Of a stretch of DNA of 39,539 nt, positions 16,532 to 23,181 are shown piece after piece. The stretch is taken from assembly GCA_002361155.1 (NCBI GenBank), contig DERZ01000020.1, positions 1,230 through 40,768 on the forward strand. Reading direction: 5' to 3'. Position 1 is the stretch's first letter. Each line of letters begins with the position of its first letter. The notes beneath the pieces were generated by a model. The model ran no database searches and was not told the DNA's origin. It saw nothing but the letters and a program-made list of their open reading frames with translations. Source of the stretch: Porphyromonadaceae bacterium UBA3327 (lineage in GTDB: Bacteria > Bacteroidota > Bacteroidia > Bacteroidales > Muribaculaceae). The translations under genes and the position numbers were made by a program.

Positions 16532-17299
16532 ATGATTCCTGCCACGGCGATTATCCATACAAGAAATTCGGAACGTTACCTCAGCGAGGTGATCGATTGC
16601 CTCATGGACTTCGATGAGGTGCTTGTGTGCGATATGGAGTCGTCGGACCGGACTCTCGACATAGCCGCGCGGAAAGGATGCTCCATAGCGTCCTTTCCGC
16701 CTGTCGGCTTTGTTGAGCCGGCGCGGGATTTCGCCATGACCCGGGCACGCCATGACTGGGTGTTCTTTGTTGATTCCGACGAGATTGTAACTCCGGCGCT
16801 CGCGCAGTATGTGGCGGATTTCATAAAGAATCCGCCCGAAGGCGCGGCCGCGCTCAGAGTGCCGAGGCGCAACATGCTGCTCGGCAGATGGGTGAAGTCC
16901 ACATGGCCAGATTTCCAGACGCGGCTGCTCGATCGTCGCAAGTGCGACTGGCCCCCTTTCATCCACTCGCGTCCCGTGGTGAAAGGCCTTACCATGGATG
17001 CTCCGTTGTCGGGGGCCGAGACCTGTCTTGTCCACAAAGCTCCGTCGCTCTCGGAGGTGATGGAGCGCGCCGACAGGTATACCGACCGCGAGGTGGAGCG
17101 GCGCGGCCGTGCCGGCCACTGTCCCGGCCTTGCCGCCATGATCTTTAAACCGGGCTGGTATTTCTTCCGCTCCTATATCCTCCGCGGAGGTTTTTTATGC
17201 GGCATCCCGGGCTTTGTGGAAGCCTGCAACAAGGCCTACTACAAATTCTATACCCTCGCCAAGCTCTACGAATCCTCCGGCAAGCCCACATCCCGCTAA
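16532..17299 (+). CDS. Family 2 glycosyltransferase (LPS-core WaaE/KdtX type)
   Basis: A 255-residue GT-A enzyme. The N-terminal ATAIIHTRNSERYLSEVI, the DMESSDRT turn and the metal-binding DSDE (81-84, after WVFFV) are standard GT2 features. The short length and the pattern HTRNSERYL ... VCDMESSDRT ... RDFAMTRARHDWVFFVDSDE resemble WaaE/KdtX-type beta-1,4-glucosyltransferases of the LPS inner core. The C-terminus has an amphipathic aromatic stretch (WYFFRSYILRGGF) that may touch the inner membrane. The gene starts 63 bp after tyrS and abuts the convergent GT11-like gene with no spacer. The acceptor and sugar are not determinable here. Confidence 0.85.
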   Translation: MIPATAIIHTRNSERYLSEVIDCLMDFDEVLVCDMESSDRTLDIAARKGCSIASFPPVGFVEPARDFAMTRARHDWVFFVDSDEIVTPALAQYVADFIKNPPEGAAALRVPRRNMLLGRWVKSTWPDFQTRLLDRRKCDWPPFIHSRPVVKGLTMDAPLSGAETCLVHKAPSLSEVMERADRYTDREVERRGRAGHCPGLAAMIFKPGWYFFRSYILRGGFLCGIPGFVEACNKAYYKFYTLAKLYESSGKPTSR

Positions 17300-18124
17300 T
17301 CAGATTATTTCGCGAAAAAGGCGGTTGAAGCTGGCGAAAGAAGCCTGATTCAATTCGGCTGTCGGGTTTTTTATCCAGTAGAGAGGTATATCGCGGTAGG
17401 CGGAAGCCCACAGCGAGAATGTACTTGGAGCTCCCGCGAGCAGATCGCAGTGCGACAGAAGGCAGAGGTCCTCGCCGGGATTGCCTTCGGCGAAGATGAA
17501 CTCCGCATCCGGGACAGCATCCATGTACATCCTCCTGTCTATCTCCCGATCATTGCCGCAGACGTAAAAGATAATCTCCCTGTCAGGATAGAGCGCGGCA
17601 ATCTTCCGTGCCACGCCGGCATACTGCCGGTCGGAGTAAAAGTATTTTCCTTCTTGCCATCGTGAATAGTCTCCGCGCCGGACATGGATTCCGATCCTGA
17701 ATCGTCCAGAAGCGACCTCCAGCAGCGGTGCGACTTTCTCCTCCACCCCCGGCAGAAAAGCGAACAGCTCCAGAAGCTCATTCTTATATCGCAGAAAATC
17801 GTCATAATGCCTCACCTCCCAGCCGCGCACCATCACATTCCTGTGAGCGAGGATAATACTCTCCTTGCACCGCCGGCTCTCCTCCCCCTCCCCGGGGTCA
17901 TCATAATCCACCACAGGCATAAGATGCAGAAAAGCGGCCGCTTTCGACAGCAGATAGCGCAAAGGATTATGCCGCCGGTCGCGGCTTATCCGGAAATAAG
18001 GATACTTATAGCACAGGCGTGAAGACACGCACTCCCGCCCATGTCTGCGGGCAAAAGCCCTGACATGCCCGAACTGCAGGATGTTGTTGCACATCCTCCC
18101 CTTGTCAGCCGCATAAATCATCAT
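17300..18124 (-). CDS. GT11-like glycosyltransferase (alpha-1,2-fucosyltransferase type)
   Basis: A 274-residue protein. The GDP-sugar-binding motif HVRRGDY (147-153) and the C-terminal DLLAGAPSTFSLWASAY (about 227-243) are the hallmarks of GT11 fucosyltransferases. The usual N-terminal glycine-rich loop (GGLGNQMFQ type) is present in altered form (KGRMCNNILQFGHVRAF). A GDP-fucose donor is the family expectation, but the divergence allows another GDP-sugar. The start is the first of two adjacent ATGs at 18124. It is convergent with the GT2 gene and next to an LPS kinase-like gene, so a role in LPS or surface-glycan decoration is likely. Confidence 0.75.
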   Translation of the reverse strand: MMIYAADKGRMCNNILQFGHVRAFARRHGRECVSSRLCYKYPYFRISRDRRHNPLRYLLSKAAAFLHLMPVVDYDDPGEGEESRRCKESIILAHRNVMVRGWEVRHYDDFLRYKNELLELFAFLPGVEEKVAPLLEVASGRFRIGIHVRRGDYSRWQEGKYFYSDRQYAGVARKIAALYPDREIIFYVCGNDREIDRRMYMDAVPDAEFIFAEGNPGEDLCLLSHCDLLAGAPSTFSLWASAYRDIPLYWIKNPTAELNQASFASFNRLFREII

Positions 18125-18160
18125 GCAAAGATAAGAATAAAAATCCAGAAAGGCTGAGTA

Positions 18161-18193
18161 TTTGGAAAACTTGGAAGGAAAAATTAAATTTGC
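18161..18193 (+). promoter_or_regulatory. Orphan plus-strand promoter
   Basis: TTTG (18161-18164), a 21-bp spacer and TAAATTTG (18186-18193) match the Bacteroidetes consensus. No plus-strand gene follows; the next annotated plus-strand CDS is more than 2 kb away (22227). Confidence 0.55.
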
Positions 18194-18198
18194 AGATA

Positions 18199-18335
18199 AA
18201 GCCGCCGGTCATCTGCTCGGCAACCGCCTCGCCCCGCGTAGAAATTTGCGCGCCGCACTGGCGCGCGAAGGCTCAGATTCTGATTGTTATGAGGCGGTAA
18301 TCTTTTCGCCGCTTATTTGCGGCGAAAAGGCCTGA
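18199..18335 (+). ncRNA. Candidate small RNA antisense to the LPS kinase 3' end
   Basis: Downstream of the orphan promoter lie a GC-rich hairpin with perfect 7-bp arms (GCGCGCC/GGCGCGC, 18248-18266) and a perfect 11-bp hairpin (CTTTTCGCCGC/GCGGCGAAAAG, 18302-18329). A CCGCC near 18202 can pair with GGCGG near 18293, closing the first hairpin into a larger domain. The second hairpin overlaps the stop codon of the minus-strand kinase gene and could end the RNA, although no strong T-run follows. I do not see the tetraloop or conserved core of SRP RNA, RNase P RNA or tmRNA. Ends are estimates. Confidence 0.35.
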
Positions 18336-19074
18336 TCAGTTTTTTGAGGGTGGCGAGGAAGATGTCTTTTTTCCAGAGAAAGCGGCGGAGCGTTTTCAGC
18401 GCGGCGGCTTCCATCGCGGCTTCATCTTCGCCGAGTGCGCGGGCGTAGGCCCGCGCGAGGCGCGCAGTCTCCTCGGGGACGATGTTGATGCGCCGGAACA
18501 TGGTCATCATCCTGCGTCCTGACCTCACATTGAAGTCGGTACGGTTCACATCGACAAAGGTAAAGGAGCCGCCGTCGCGTCTCAGCAACACATTCCCCGG
18601 CGAGAAATCGCGGAACAGCACGCCGACCTCGGTGAGCCGGGCCATCTCCCGCCCGAGCGCCTCCACCAGTTCATCGCGGTCTTCGCGCCTCTCCCAATAT
18701 CGGATTTCCTCGGCGTCAGCCAGATGAACACACACATAAAGAGAGCGCGCGAGCCGAAGGCCTCCCCATATCCTCTCCTCCAGATGCGCCAGAGGTGCCG
18801 GGGTAGAAATCCCCGAGGAGAGCAGTCTTTCGGCATTGACAAAAGATTTCAAGGACTTGGGACGGGCCAGCATCCCATAGATTATGCCGCGCAACGCTCC
18901 CGGTTGCCTGAACATCTTGACATTGGCTGTGACGCCGCACTTCAGCGGCACGATATAGATCGGGTTCCGTCCGCTGTAGATCAGTTGCGCCTCCGCCGGC
19001 AGTCCCTCCGCCAGCATCCGTCTGCACAGCTCCTCCGCCTCTCTCTGCGCCGCCGTCAGTTTTTTATCCTCCAT
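18313..19074 (-). CDS. Lipopolysaccharide kinase-like protein (WaaP/KdkA/InaA type)
   Basis: A 253-residue kinase-fold protein. Numbering from the ATG at 19074, it has a candidate ATP-contact Lys (K53, ANVKMFR), the catalytic loop FRDFSPGNVLL with D156 and N161, and the metal-binding FVDVNR (D175). These resemble the HxDxxxxN...D pattern of LPS heptose/Kdo kinases, with Arg in place of His. It probably phosphorylates a core sugar at the inner membrane. The frame is open to a TTG at 19098 and an in-frame ATG at 19083, but a full promoter (19087-19117) ends 3 bp before 19083, so I use 19074. Its stop codon lies inside a perfect 11-bp hairpin. Confidence 0.8.
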   Translation of the reverse strand: MEDKKLTAAQREAEELCRRMLAEGLPAEAQLIYSGRNPIYIVPLKCGVTANVKMFRQPGALRGIIYGMLARPKSLKSFVNAERLLSSGISTPAPLAHLEERIWGGLRLARSLYVCVHLADAEEIRYWERREDRDELVEALGREMARLTEVGVLFRDFSPGNVLLRRDGGSFTFVDVNRTDFNVRSGRRMMTMFRRINIVPEETARLARAYARALGEDEAAMEAAALKTLRRFLWKKDIFLATLKKLIRPFRRK

Positions 19075-19086
19075 CAATTCCATTCC

Positions 19087-19117
19087 CAAATTTAGCAAAT
19101 TCCCATTACATAAGCAA
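19087..19117 (-). promoter_or_regulatory. Promoter for the LPS kinase-like gene
   Basis: On the minus strand TTG (19115-19117), 20 bp and TAAATTTG (19087-19094) match the consensus. It ends 3 bp before one in-frame ATG (19083) and 12 bp before the next (19074), implying an almost leaderless message. Confidence 0.6.
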
Positions 19118-20035
19118 GCCGGACTTCCCGTATAAAAGGTGGCGGGCGAGCGCGGCGGTGTGGGCGGGGGTGGTGCCGCAGCAGCCTCCTGCTATGGCGG
19201 GGATCCCCTCTGGGAGGAGGGAGAGGAGCTCGGCGGCGAAGTCATCGGGGCCGAGTCCGTAGCCTCCTTTGGCGTCGGGGAGGCCGGCATTGGGGTAGAG
19301 GATCAGGGGGAAAGGGCTATGCCGCGTCAGGTGCCGGACTGGTCCGGCGAGGGATGCCGGACCTTCGGAGCAATTGAAGCCTACGGCAGCCGGTGCGTAG
19401 GGGGCTGCCGCAGCGAGAAATTCTTCGGGTGAATGCCCGGACAGCAGTCTGCCGGTGGCTCCGGAGATTGTGGCGGCCACGGTCACGGGGACCTCCTTTC
19501 CGTTGCGGCGCATCGCCTCCCTCGCCCCGGCGAGGGCACAGCCCGCGTCGGCGGCATCCATCACGGTCTCGATCATCAGCAGGTCCACTCCCCCCTCGAT
19601 GAGGGCGGCCGCCTGATCGGCGTATGCCTTTTGCCGAATTTCCGGACCGACGGGATGTTTGTCCTCAGAGGCAGAGGAGAGGGGGTCAAATGCCGGTCCC
19701 ATCGAACCTCCGACGAAGCGAGGGCGCGAAGGGTCGGCATCCATGCAGGCATCGGTGCGCTCCCGGGCGATACGTGCTGCCGCTATGTTCATCTCCCTCA
19801 CGCGCCCGGCGGTTTCGTGCCGGCGCTGCGACAACTCATTGGCCGAGAAAGTATCGGTCTCGATTATGTCGGCTCCCGCCGCGAGATATGCGTCATGCAC
19901 TCGGGCCACGAGTCCGGGATGCGTCAGTGAGAGCATGTCGGGATTGGAAGTGCCATGTCTCAGCAGCATCACCCCCATCGCGCCGTCGAGAAGAAGCACC
20001 CGCTCCCTCAGTATCCTTTCAAAATCATCAGCCAT
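19106..20035 (-). CDS. Stand-alone homocysteine S-methyltransferase domain (MetH N-terminal-like)
   Basis: A 309-residue zinc methyltransferase module that would methylate homocysteine to methionine. The fold starts at VLLLDGAMG, then ADIIETDTFSAN, and the three zinc Cys are present: C222 (VGFNCSEGP) and C285/C286 (AGGCCGTTP). The sequence between resembles the first module of cobalamin-dependent MetH (SLTHPGLVARVHDAYLAAGADIIET) more than MmuM. No folate, cobalamin or activation module follows; the stop at 19106 is next to the kinase promoter. It may be a split MetH partner or use another methyl donor. The 5' end and promoter are duplicated at 26117-26195. Confidence 0.88.
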   Translation of the reverse strand: MADDFERILRERVLLLDGAMGVMLLRHGTSNPDMLSLTHPGLVARVHDAYLAAGADIIETDTFSANELSQRRHETAGRVREMNIAAARIARERTDACMDADPSRPRFVGGSMGPAFDPLSSASEDKHPVGPEIRQKAYADQAAALIEGGVDLLMIETVMDAADAGCALAGAREAMRRNGKEVPVTVAATISGATGRLLSGHSPEEFLAAAAPYAPAAVGFNCSEGPASLAGPVRHLTRHSPFPLILYPNAGLPDAKGGYGLGPDDFAAELLSLLPEGIPAIAGGCCGTTPAHTAALARHLLYGKSGLLM

Positions 20036-20064
20036 CGTCCTAAGCTATTTCAAGGGCAAAAATA
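19985..20064 (-). repeat. Left copy of the gene-start direct repeat
   Basis: It covers codons 1-17 of the homocysteine methyltransferase gene, its short leader and its -7 element (TATTTTTG on the minus strand, 20057-20064). It matches 26117-26195 in the same orientation; the first 24 bp (19985-20008) are identical and the next 30 differ at a few sites. Confidence 0.85.
20057..20064 (-). promoter_or_regulatory. -7 element for the homocysteine methyltransferase gene
   Basis: The minus strand reads TATTTTTG, matching TAnnTTTG, 21 bp before the ATG at 20035. The closest TTTG upstream (20089-20092) is spaced 24 bp, longer than usual. The same element is kept in the orphan copy at 26188-26195. Confidence 0.5.
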
Positions 20065-20099
20065 ATAAAAAGTCTATTATTTTTGCTGCAAATTCAGAA

Positions 20100-20131
20100 A
20101 AGAGGCGCATTTTTCGTGAAATGCGCCTCTT
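20100..20131. terminator. Perfect 13-bp hairpin at the left side of the island
   Basis: AAGAGGCGCATTT and AAATGCGCCTCTT form a perfect 13-bp stem with a 6-nt loop. On the minus strand it is followed by TTCTGAATTT, giving a weak T-rich tail, so it could terminate transcripts coming from the AlbA-type gene toward the methyltransferase gene. The orphan frame at 20120-20407 opens at its right arm. Confidence 0.6.
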
Positions 20132-20407
20132 CTCATCAATAATGCGTTTGCCGTAAAGCAACGCCTCATGCCGTTCTTCAACCGCTCGAACAATGAAGAC
20201 TTGATTCTCGCGGTGCAGTCAGCGGGTGTCAGCAATGGGCGCAACGGATTCAAGAAAGACAAATCCGGCGAGAAACTTGCCGAGTCGGTGGAAGACCTGC
20301 TCGAACACCGCACCGACGGCACCGATGCTTTCGATACTCTATACATCGGTTGCGAAAAATTCCCGTTCCACGATTCTTTCTCGCTGTCGATGAGCGGCGT
20401 TCTCTGA
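20120..20407 (+). pseudogene. Orphan C-terminal fragment of an unrecognised gene
   Basis: An open plus-strand frame of 95 codons ends in TGA at 20407. It is limited upstream by a stop inside the hairpin loop, and its only ATG (20168) lies in the middle of continuous, well-formed coding-type sequence (AVKQRLMPFFNRSNNEDL before and after). Notable stretches are LILAVQSAGVSNGRNGFKKD and HRTDGTDAFDTLYIG. Base composition is like the GC-rich chromosome rather than the AT-rich genes to its right. I do not recognise the family. The lack of a start, promoter or signal suggests the 3' remnant of a longer gene cut at the hairpin. Confidence 0.5.
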
Positions 20408-20456
20408 TTCAGTTATGAGGATATACGCCCTACAACCGAGCTGTTTCCCTTGAAGT

Positions 20457-21881
20457 TCAAAGAAGAATCCACTGTCCGCTCCTTGCTGTGCCGGAACGAG
20501 ATAATTTTCCGGTTCTTTTCAATTCGGCAATTACGCGGTCAATACTGCTTTTAGATTGATTTGTAGAATTTGCTAATTCCGCTATGGAGATTCGCTTATT
20601 AGCTTCAATTAACGTCAGCACCCTTTTCGACAGCGATTTTTCGGCGTTATCAACGTCATTTGACGTTGATTGACGTTGATTGACGTTAATTGGAAGTTCA
20701 AATACGACTTCCGACTTTGTGATGTCGCTACTTATATAAACCTCACAGTTGGTAATATTCTTCCATGTGAGTATCTTGTCAATACCATATCCACCGTTCT
20801 CTGAAATTTTAGCCAACTTGAAGAATCGCAATAAATTGGGATTGCGCGGTTGTGAAACAATTGTGCGTCCGACTATATCAAGGTTTACAGGGAAGCTACC
20901 GGCATTTTGAAATTGCAGGCTATTGTCATATGCCCGGACCGTCGAGTGTATTTCACTGAAATAGTCTGCATGAGCCAGCATATTGACAAGCGCCTCGCGA
21001 ATGCAGTATAATTGAGTGTTATCATCAGGGGCAATACCATCTGCTCTTGGAGAATACGGGTTGTCAACTCGTGTCCGAAGACGTTGTAATATAACTTTGT
21101 AATACTCCCAAATATTTTCCTGCTCCTGAAGCCTGAAAGAATATCTTCTCTCAGCTTCTTGAATCGTCGCACCGGGAATCTCCATGTAGTCAATTAGGAA
21201 ATCGGGGTTGCAACGAAGAATAGCTTCTATTTTGCCAAACATGAATAAGCCACCCACGGTTAGCAACCCATTAATGATTATTCCGGTCTTTACTGCAAAA
21301 TCAGAGTCCGACAATGTATTGTAAGGCAAAATTGGGTTAAATGCGCGTAAGTATGCCCGAAAATCTTGAAACGAGTTTTGATTGATGTCCTCGAATGATG
21401 TCCCGAATACAGCTTCATTTGATTTCTTTCCAAAAGCTTGGTCGCGTTGCATTGCCCGCACTTCATATTCGGTCGCTCTTTGGTCACCGCTACCCACTCT
21501 GATATAGGTGTTGGTTGGCACACTGATGTAAATGGGCTTGAACTCTGACATGGGAATGTAAAATGCCAATACTGTTTTCCCGTTGATTACGAATCGTTCA
21601 GCTTGTACCGATATGCGTTGATTAAATTTGCCGTTTGAACGCAGCACATTGACAAAGTCCTGTTCAATTTTCTCGACATGATCTACGCCTTGAATCTCAT
21701 AGACGGATTTTCCTCCTGCTCTTTTTTCTTTTATGCCGAATACAATCCACCCTCCGTATGAATTTGAGAATGCGCTGACTGTTTCCCAAGCATTCTTGGG
21801 AATCTCGCTTTTGGCCTCCTTGACTTCAAAGTCATTCCATTCTTCGCCGTTCAGTCGGCTTAACAATTCGTCCTTAGTCAT
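20457..21881 (-). CDS. AlbA_2/Schlafen-type putative ATP-binding transcriptional regulator
   Basis: A 474-residue protein of the COG2865 type. Residues 10-125 form an AlbA_2 (Schlafen-like) domain (EWNDFEVKEAKSEIP, SAFSNSYGGWIVFGI). Residues 285-395 form a GHKL-type ATPase-like region with REALVNMLAHADYF and NGGYGIDKIL. Residues 411-474 form a winged helix-turn-helix (ISIAELANSTNQSKSSIDRV). Such proteins often occur with mobile or accessory genes. Three 10-bp tandem repeats lie in the coding sequence between the ATPase and the wHTH, where gain or loss of one unit would shift the frame. The gene is far more AT-rich than its left neighbours, suggesting transfer. It diverges from the FISUMP/BNR operon and may control it (inference). 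Confidence 0.88.
   Translation of the reverse strand: MTKDELLSRLNGEEWNDFEVKEAKSEIPKNAWETVSAFSNSYGGWIVFGIKEKRAGGKSVYEIQGVDHVEKIEQDFVNVLRSNGKFNQRISVQAERFVINGKTVLAFYIPMSEFKPIYISVPTNTYIRVGSGDQRATEYEVRAMQRDQAFGKKSNEAVFGTSFEDINQNSFQDFRAYLRAFNPILPYNTLSDSDFAVKTGIIINGLLTVGGLFMFGKIEAILRCNPDFLIDYMEIPGATIQEAERRYSFRLQEQENIWEYYKVILQRLRTRVDNPYSPRADGIAPDDNTQLYCIREALVNMLAHADYFSEIHSTVRAYDNSLQFQNAGSFPVNLDIVGRTIVSQPRNPNLLRFFKLAKISENGGYGIDKILTWKNITNCEVYISSDITKSEVVFELPINVNQRQSTSNDVDNAEKSLSKRVLTLIEANKRISIAELANSTNQSKSSIDRVIAELKRTGKLSRSGTARSGQWILL
20661..20690 (-). repeat. 10-bp tandem repeats inside the AlbA-type regulator gene
   Basis: The plus strand reads TGACGTTGAT, TGACGTTGAT, TGACGTTAAT, preceded by an inverted half-copy CAACGTCA (20651-20658). 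The unit is not a multiple of three. In the protein it encodes the NVNQRQSTSN linker before the wHTH domain. Confidence 0.9.
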
Positions 21882-21903
21882 TCAGTTCTGGTATTTTGCA
21901 GTG

Positions 21904-21911
21904 CAAATTTA
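21904..21911 (-). promoter_or_regulatory. -7 element for the AlbA-type regulator
   Basis: The minus strand reads TAAATTTG, 22 bp before the ATG at 21881. A plus-strand TAAATTTG (21955-21962) lies 50 bp away and could serve the divergent FISUMP operon with a leader of about 260 nt. Neither has a well-spaced TTTG partner. Confidence 0.5.
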
Positions 21912-22026
21912 CGAATTTTTCAGTGATTAGCCTCTCTCTTTCAAATATTTTCGCTAAATTTGCCATCGGAAAGGTTTCGACCGTTCCACAACATATTGGA
22001 AAATAAGAAGCGTTATGCGTATCTTG

Positions 22027-22146
22027 TAGTTTGAGAACGTAGGAAATTCCAAACATGTGCGAGAGATAGCATAGTGGTTCTCACGCTTATAGCGTGGGCT
22101 ACTATTGTTACATCTGCACAAATGGTTTCCTACGACCTTCAAACTA
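22027..22146. ncRNA. Long imperfect inverted repeat; candidate structured RNA or palindromic element
   Basis: This 120-nt stretch folds end to end. The pairs are TAGTTTGA/TCAAACTA (22027-22034 with 22139-22146), CGTAGGAAA/TTTCCTACG (22038-22046 with 22126-22134), CCA/TGG, TGTGC/GCACA (22056-22060 with 22116-22120), AGAT/ATCT, ATAGT/ACTAT (22071-22075 with 22101-22105) and CACGC/GCGTG closing a TTATA loop. That is about 39 pairs with small internal loops. It lies between the divergent AlbA-type gene and the FISUMP operon. It could be a leader RNA of the operon, a rod-like stable RNA or a MITE-like palindrome. I do not recognise a named Rfam family. Confidence 0.5.
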
Positions 22147-22159
22147 AGACGTGGCATAG

Positions 22160-22203
22160 TTGGCTCACGTTTTCTTTATATAAACCTCTCTCCCCTGAGC
22201 CAA
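22160..22203 (+). repeat. Inverted repeat just before the FISUMP gene
   Basis: TTGGCTCA (22160-22167) and TGAGCCAA (22196-22203) form 8-bp arms with a pyrimidine-rich 28-nt loop. The right arm runs directly into AAGGTGAG, about 20 bp before the ATG at 22227, so folding could affect translation. Confidence 0.5.
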
Positions 22204-22226
22204 GGTGAGAAAATGAACTAATAAGT

Positions 22227-23181
22227 ATGAATAAATTCTACTCGCTGCTTGGTATGCTGTGTTTTGTGGCGGCTACGGCATTTGCAGATGAACCGCAGCC
22301 ACCGGCACGGAATCATCGGAGGACATGAATATGTGGATTTGGGACTTCCAAGCGGCACGTTATGGGCTACCTATAATGTAGGTGCGACTTCCCCTTATGA
22401 AAAAGGCCAGTACTTTGCATGGGGAGAAACGGAGCCTCGCGAAGACTTCTCATGGGAAAGCTACAAGTTCTTTGAAGGGTATGAAGCGGATCCCAATAAG
22501 GGTTCATGGGCCGTTCTTGAGAACATCGGCACTGACATCTGCGGAACCGAATATGATGCGGCGCGTTATCAGTGGGGCAACGGCTGGAGGCTTCCCAATG
22601 AACAGGAACGCTATGAGCTACGGATGTTATGCTGGAACAACGGACCGTCTGAAGAAAACGGAGTCCGTGGTGTAAGGATATATGGACCTAATGAACATAG
22701 CATATTCTTACCTGTATGCGGATTTGGTTTATGGAATGGCGAACAGGATCCATTCCATAATACCGATGGAGCTTACTGGACCGGTGTCGAAGATCCGGAT
22801 TATGGTTATGATGGCACACCAATTGACCCCAGTAACTATGCAAAATCTTTATTGATTGATTTAAGCGGATTTACAAGTTCTAAATCAAGAAAAGCAGGTG
22901 GACTCAACATCCGTGCTGTAGTCAATCCAAAAGAGGCGGGGGTAAATCCCCTTGTCTATGAAAGGAATAACATCGCCATCTCATTCCAAAATGGGAGTAT
23001 CATAGTCAGCGGAACCGACAATAAATGTACACTTGAATTGTTTGACCTTTCGGGGAGAAGCATAATCTCGGCAACTGTCGATAACGGCATCTGTCCGTTA
23101 CCCTCTCTGTCAAATGGCATCTATCTCATTTCGGTAACGGACGGCGCATCATCAAAAACTCAAAAAGTGGCAATAAAATGA
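22227..23181 (+). CDS. Secreted FISUMP-domain protein, frameshifted after the signal peptide
   Basis: ATG 22227 begins a clear signal peptide (LLGMLCFVAATAFADEP) that runs into TGA at 22326-22328. The following domain is in the +1 frame, where similarity begins about 22311 (IIGGHEYVDLGLPSGTLWA). Reading TTG 22249 in that frame gives only a nonsense N-terminus, so I treat the two as one gene with a shift between 22287 and 22325. The domain has hallmarks of the Bacteroidales FISUMP/DUF1566-type fold (YFAWGETEP, WGNGWRLPNEQE, FLPVCGFG, GAYWTG). The C-terminus is a secretion-type tag (LELFDLSGRSI ... NGIYLISVTDG). It overlaps the next gene by 4 bp. The cause may be an assembly error, a real mutation or regulated frameshifting. 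Confidence 0.75.

Noticed and set aside
18199..18335. Candidate RNA as SRP RNA, RNase P RNA or tmRNA
   Set aside because: None of their conserved cores is visible, so it is left as an unassigned candidate.
20651..20690. Repeats as a CRISPR remnant
   Set aside because: Units are 10 bp, directly adjacent with no spacers, and inside a coding frame.
22249..22310. TTG 22249 as the true start of the FISUMP protein
   Set aside because: The resulting N-terminus is Arg/His/Cys-rich noise, while the overlapping frame from 22227 gives a textbook signal peptide.
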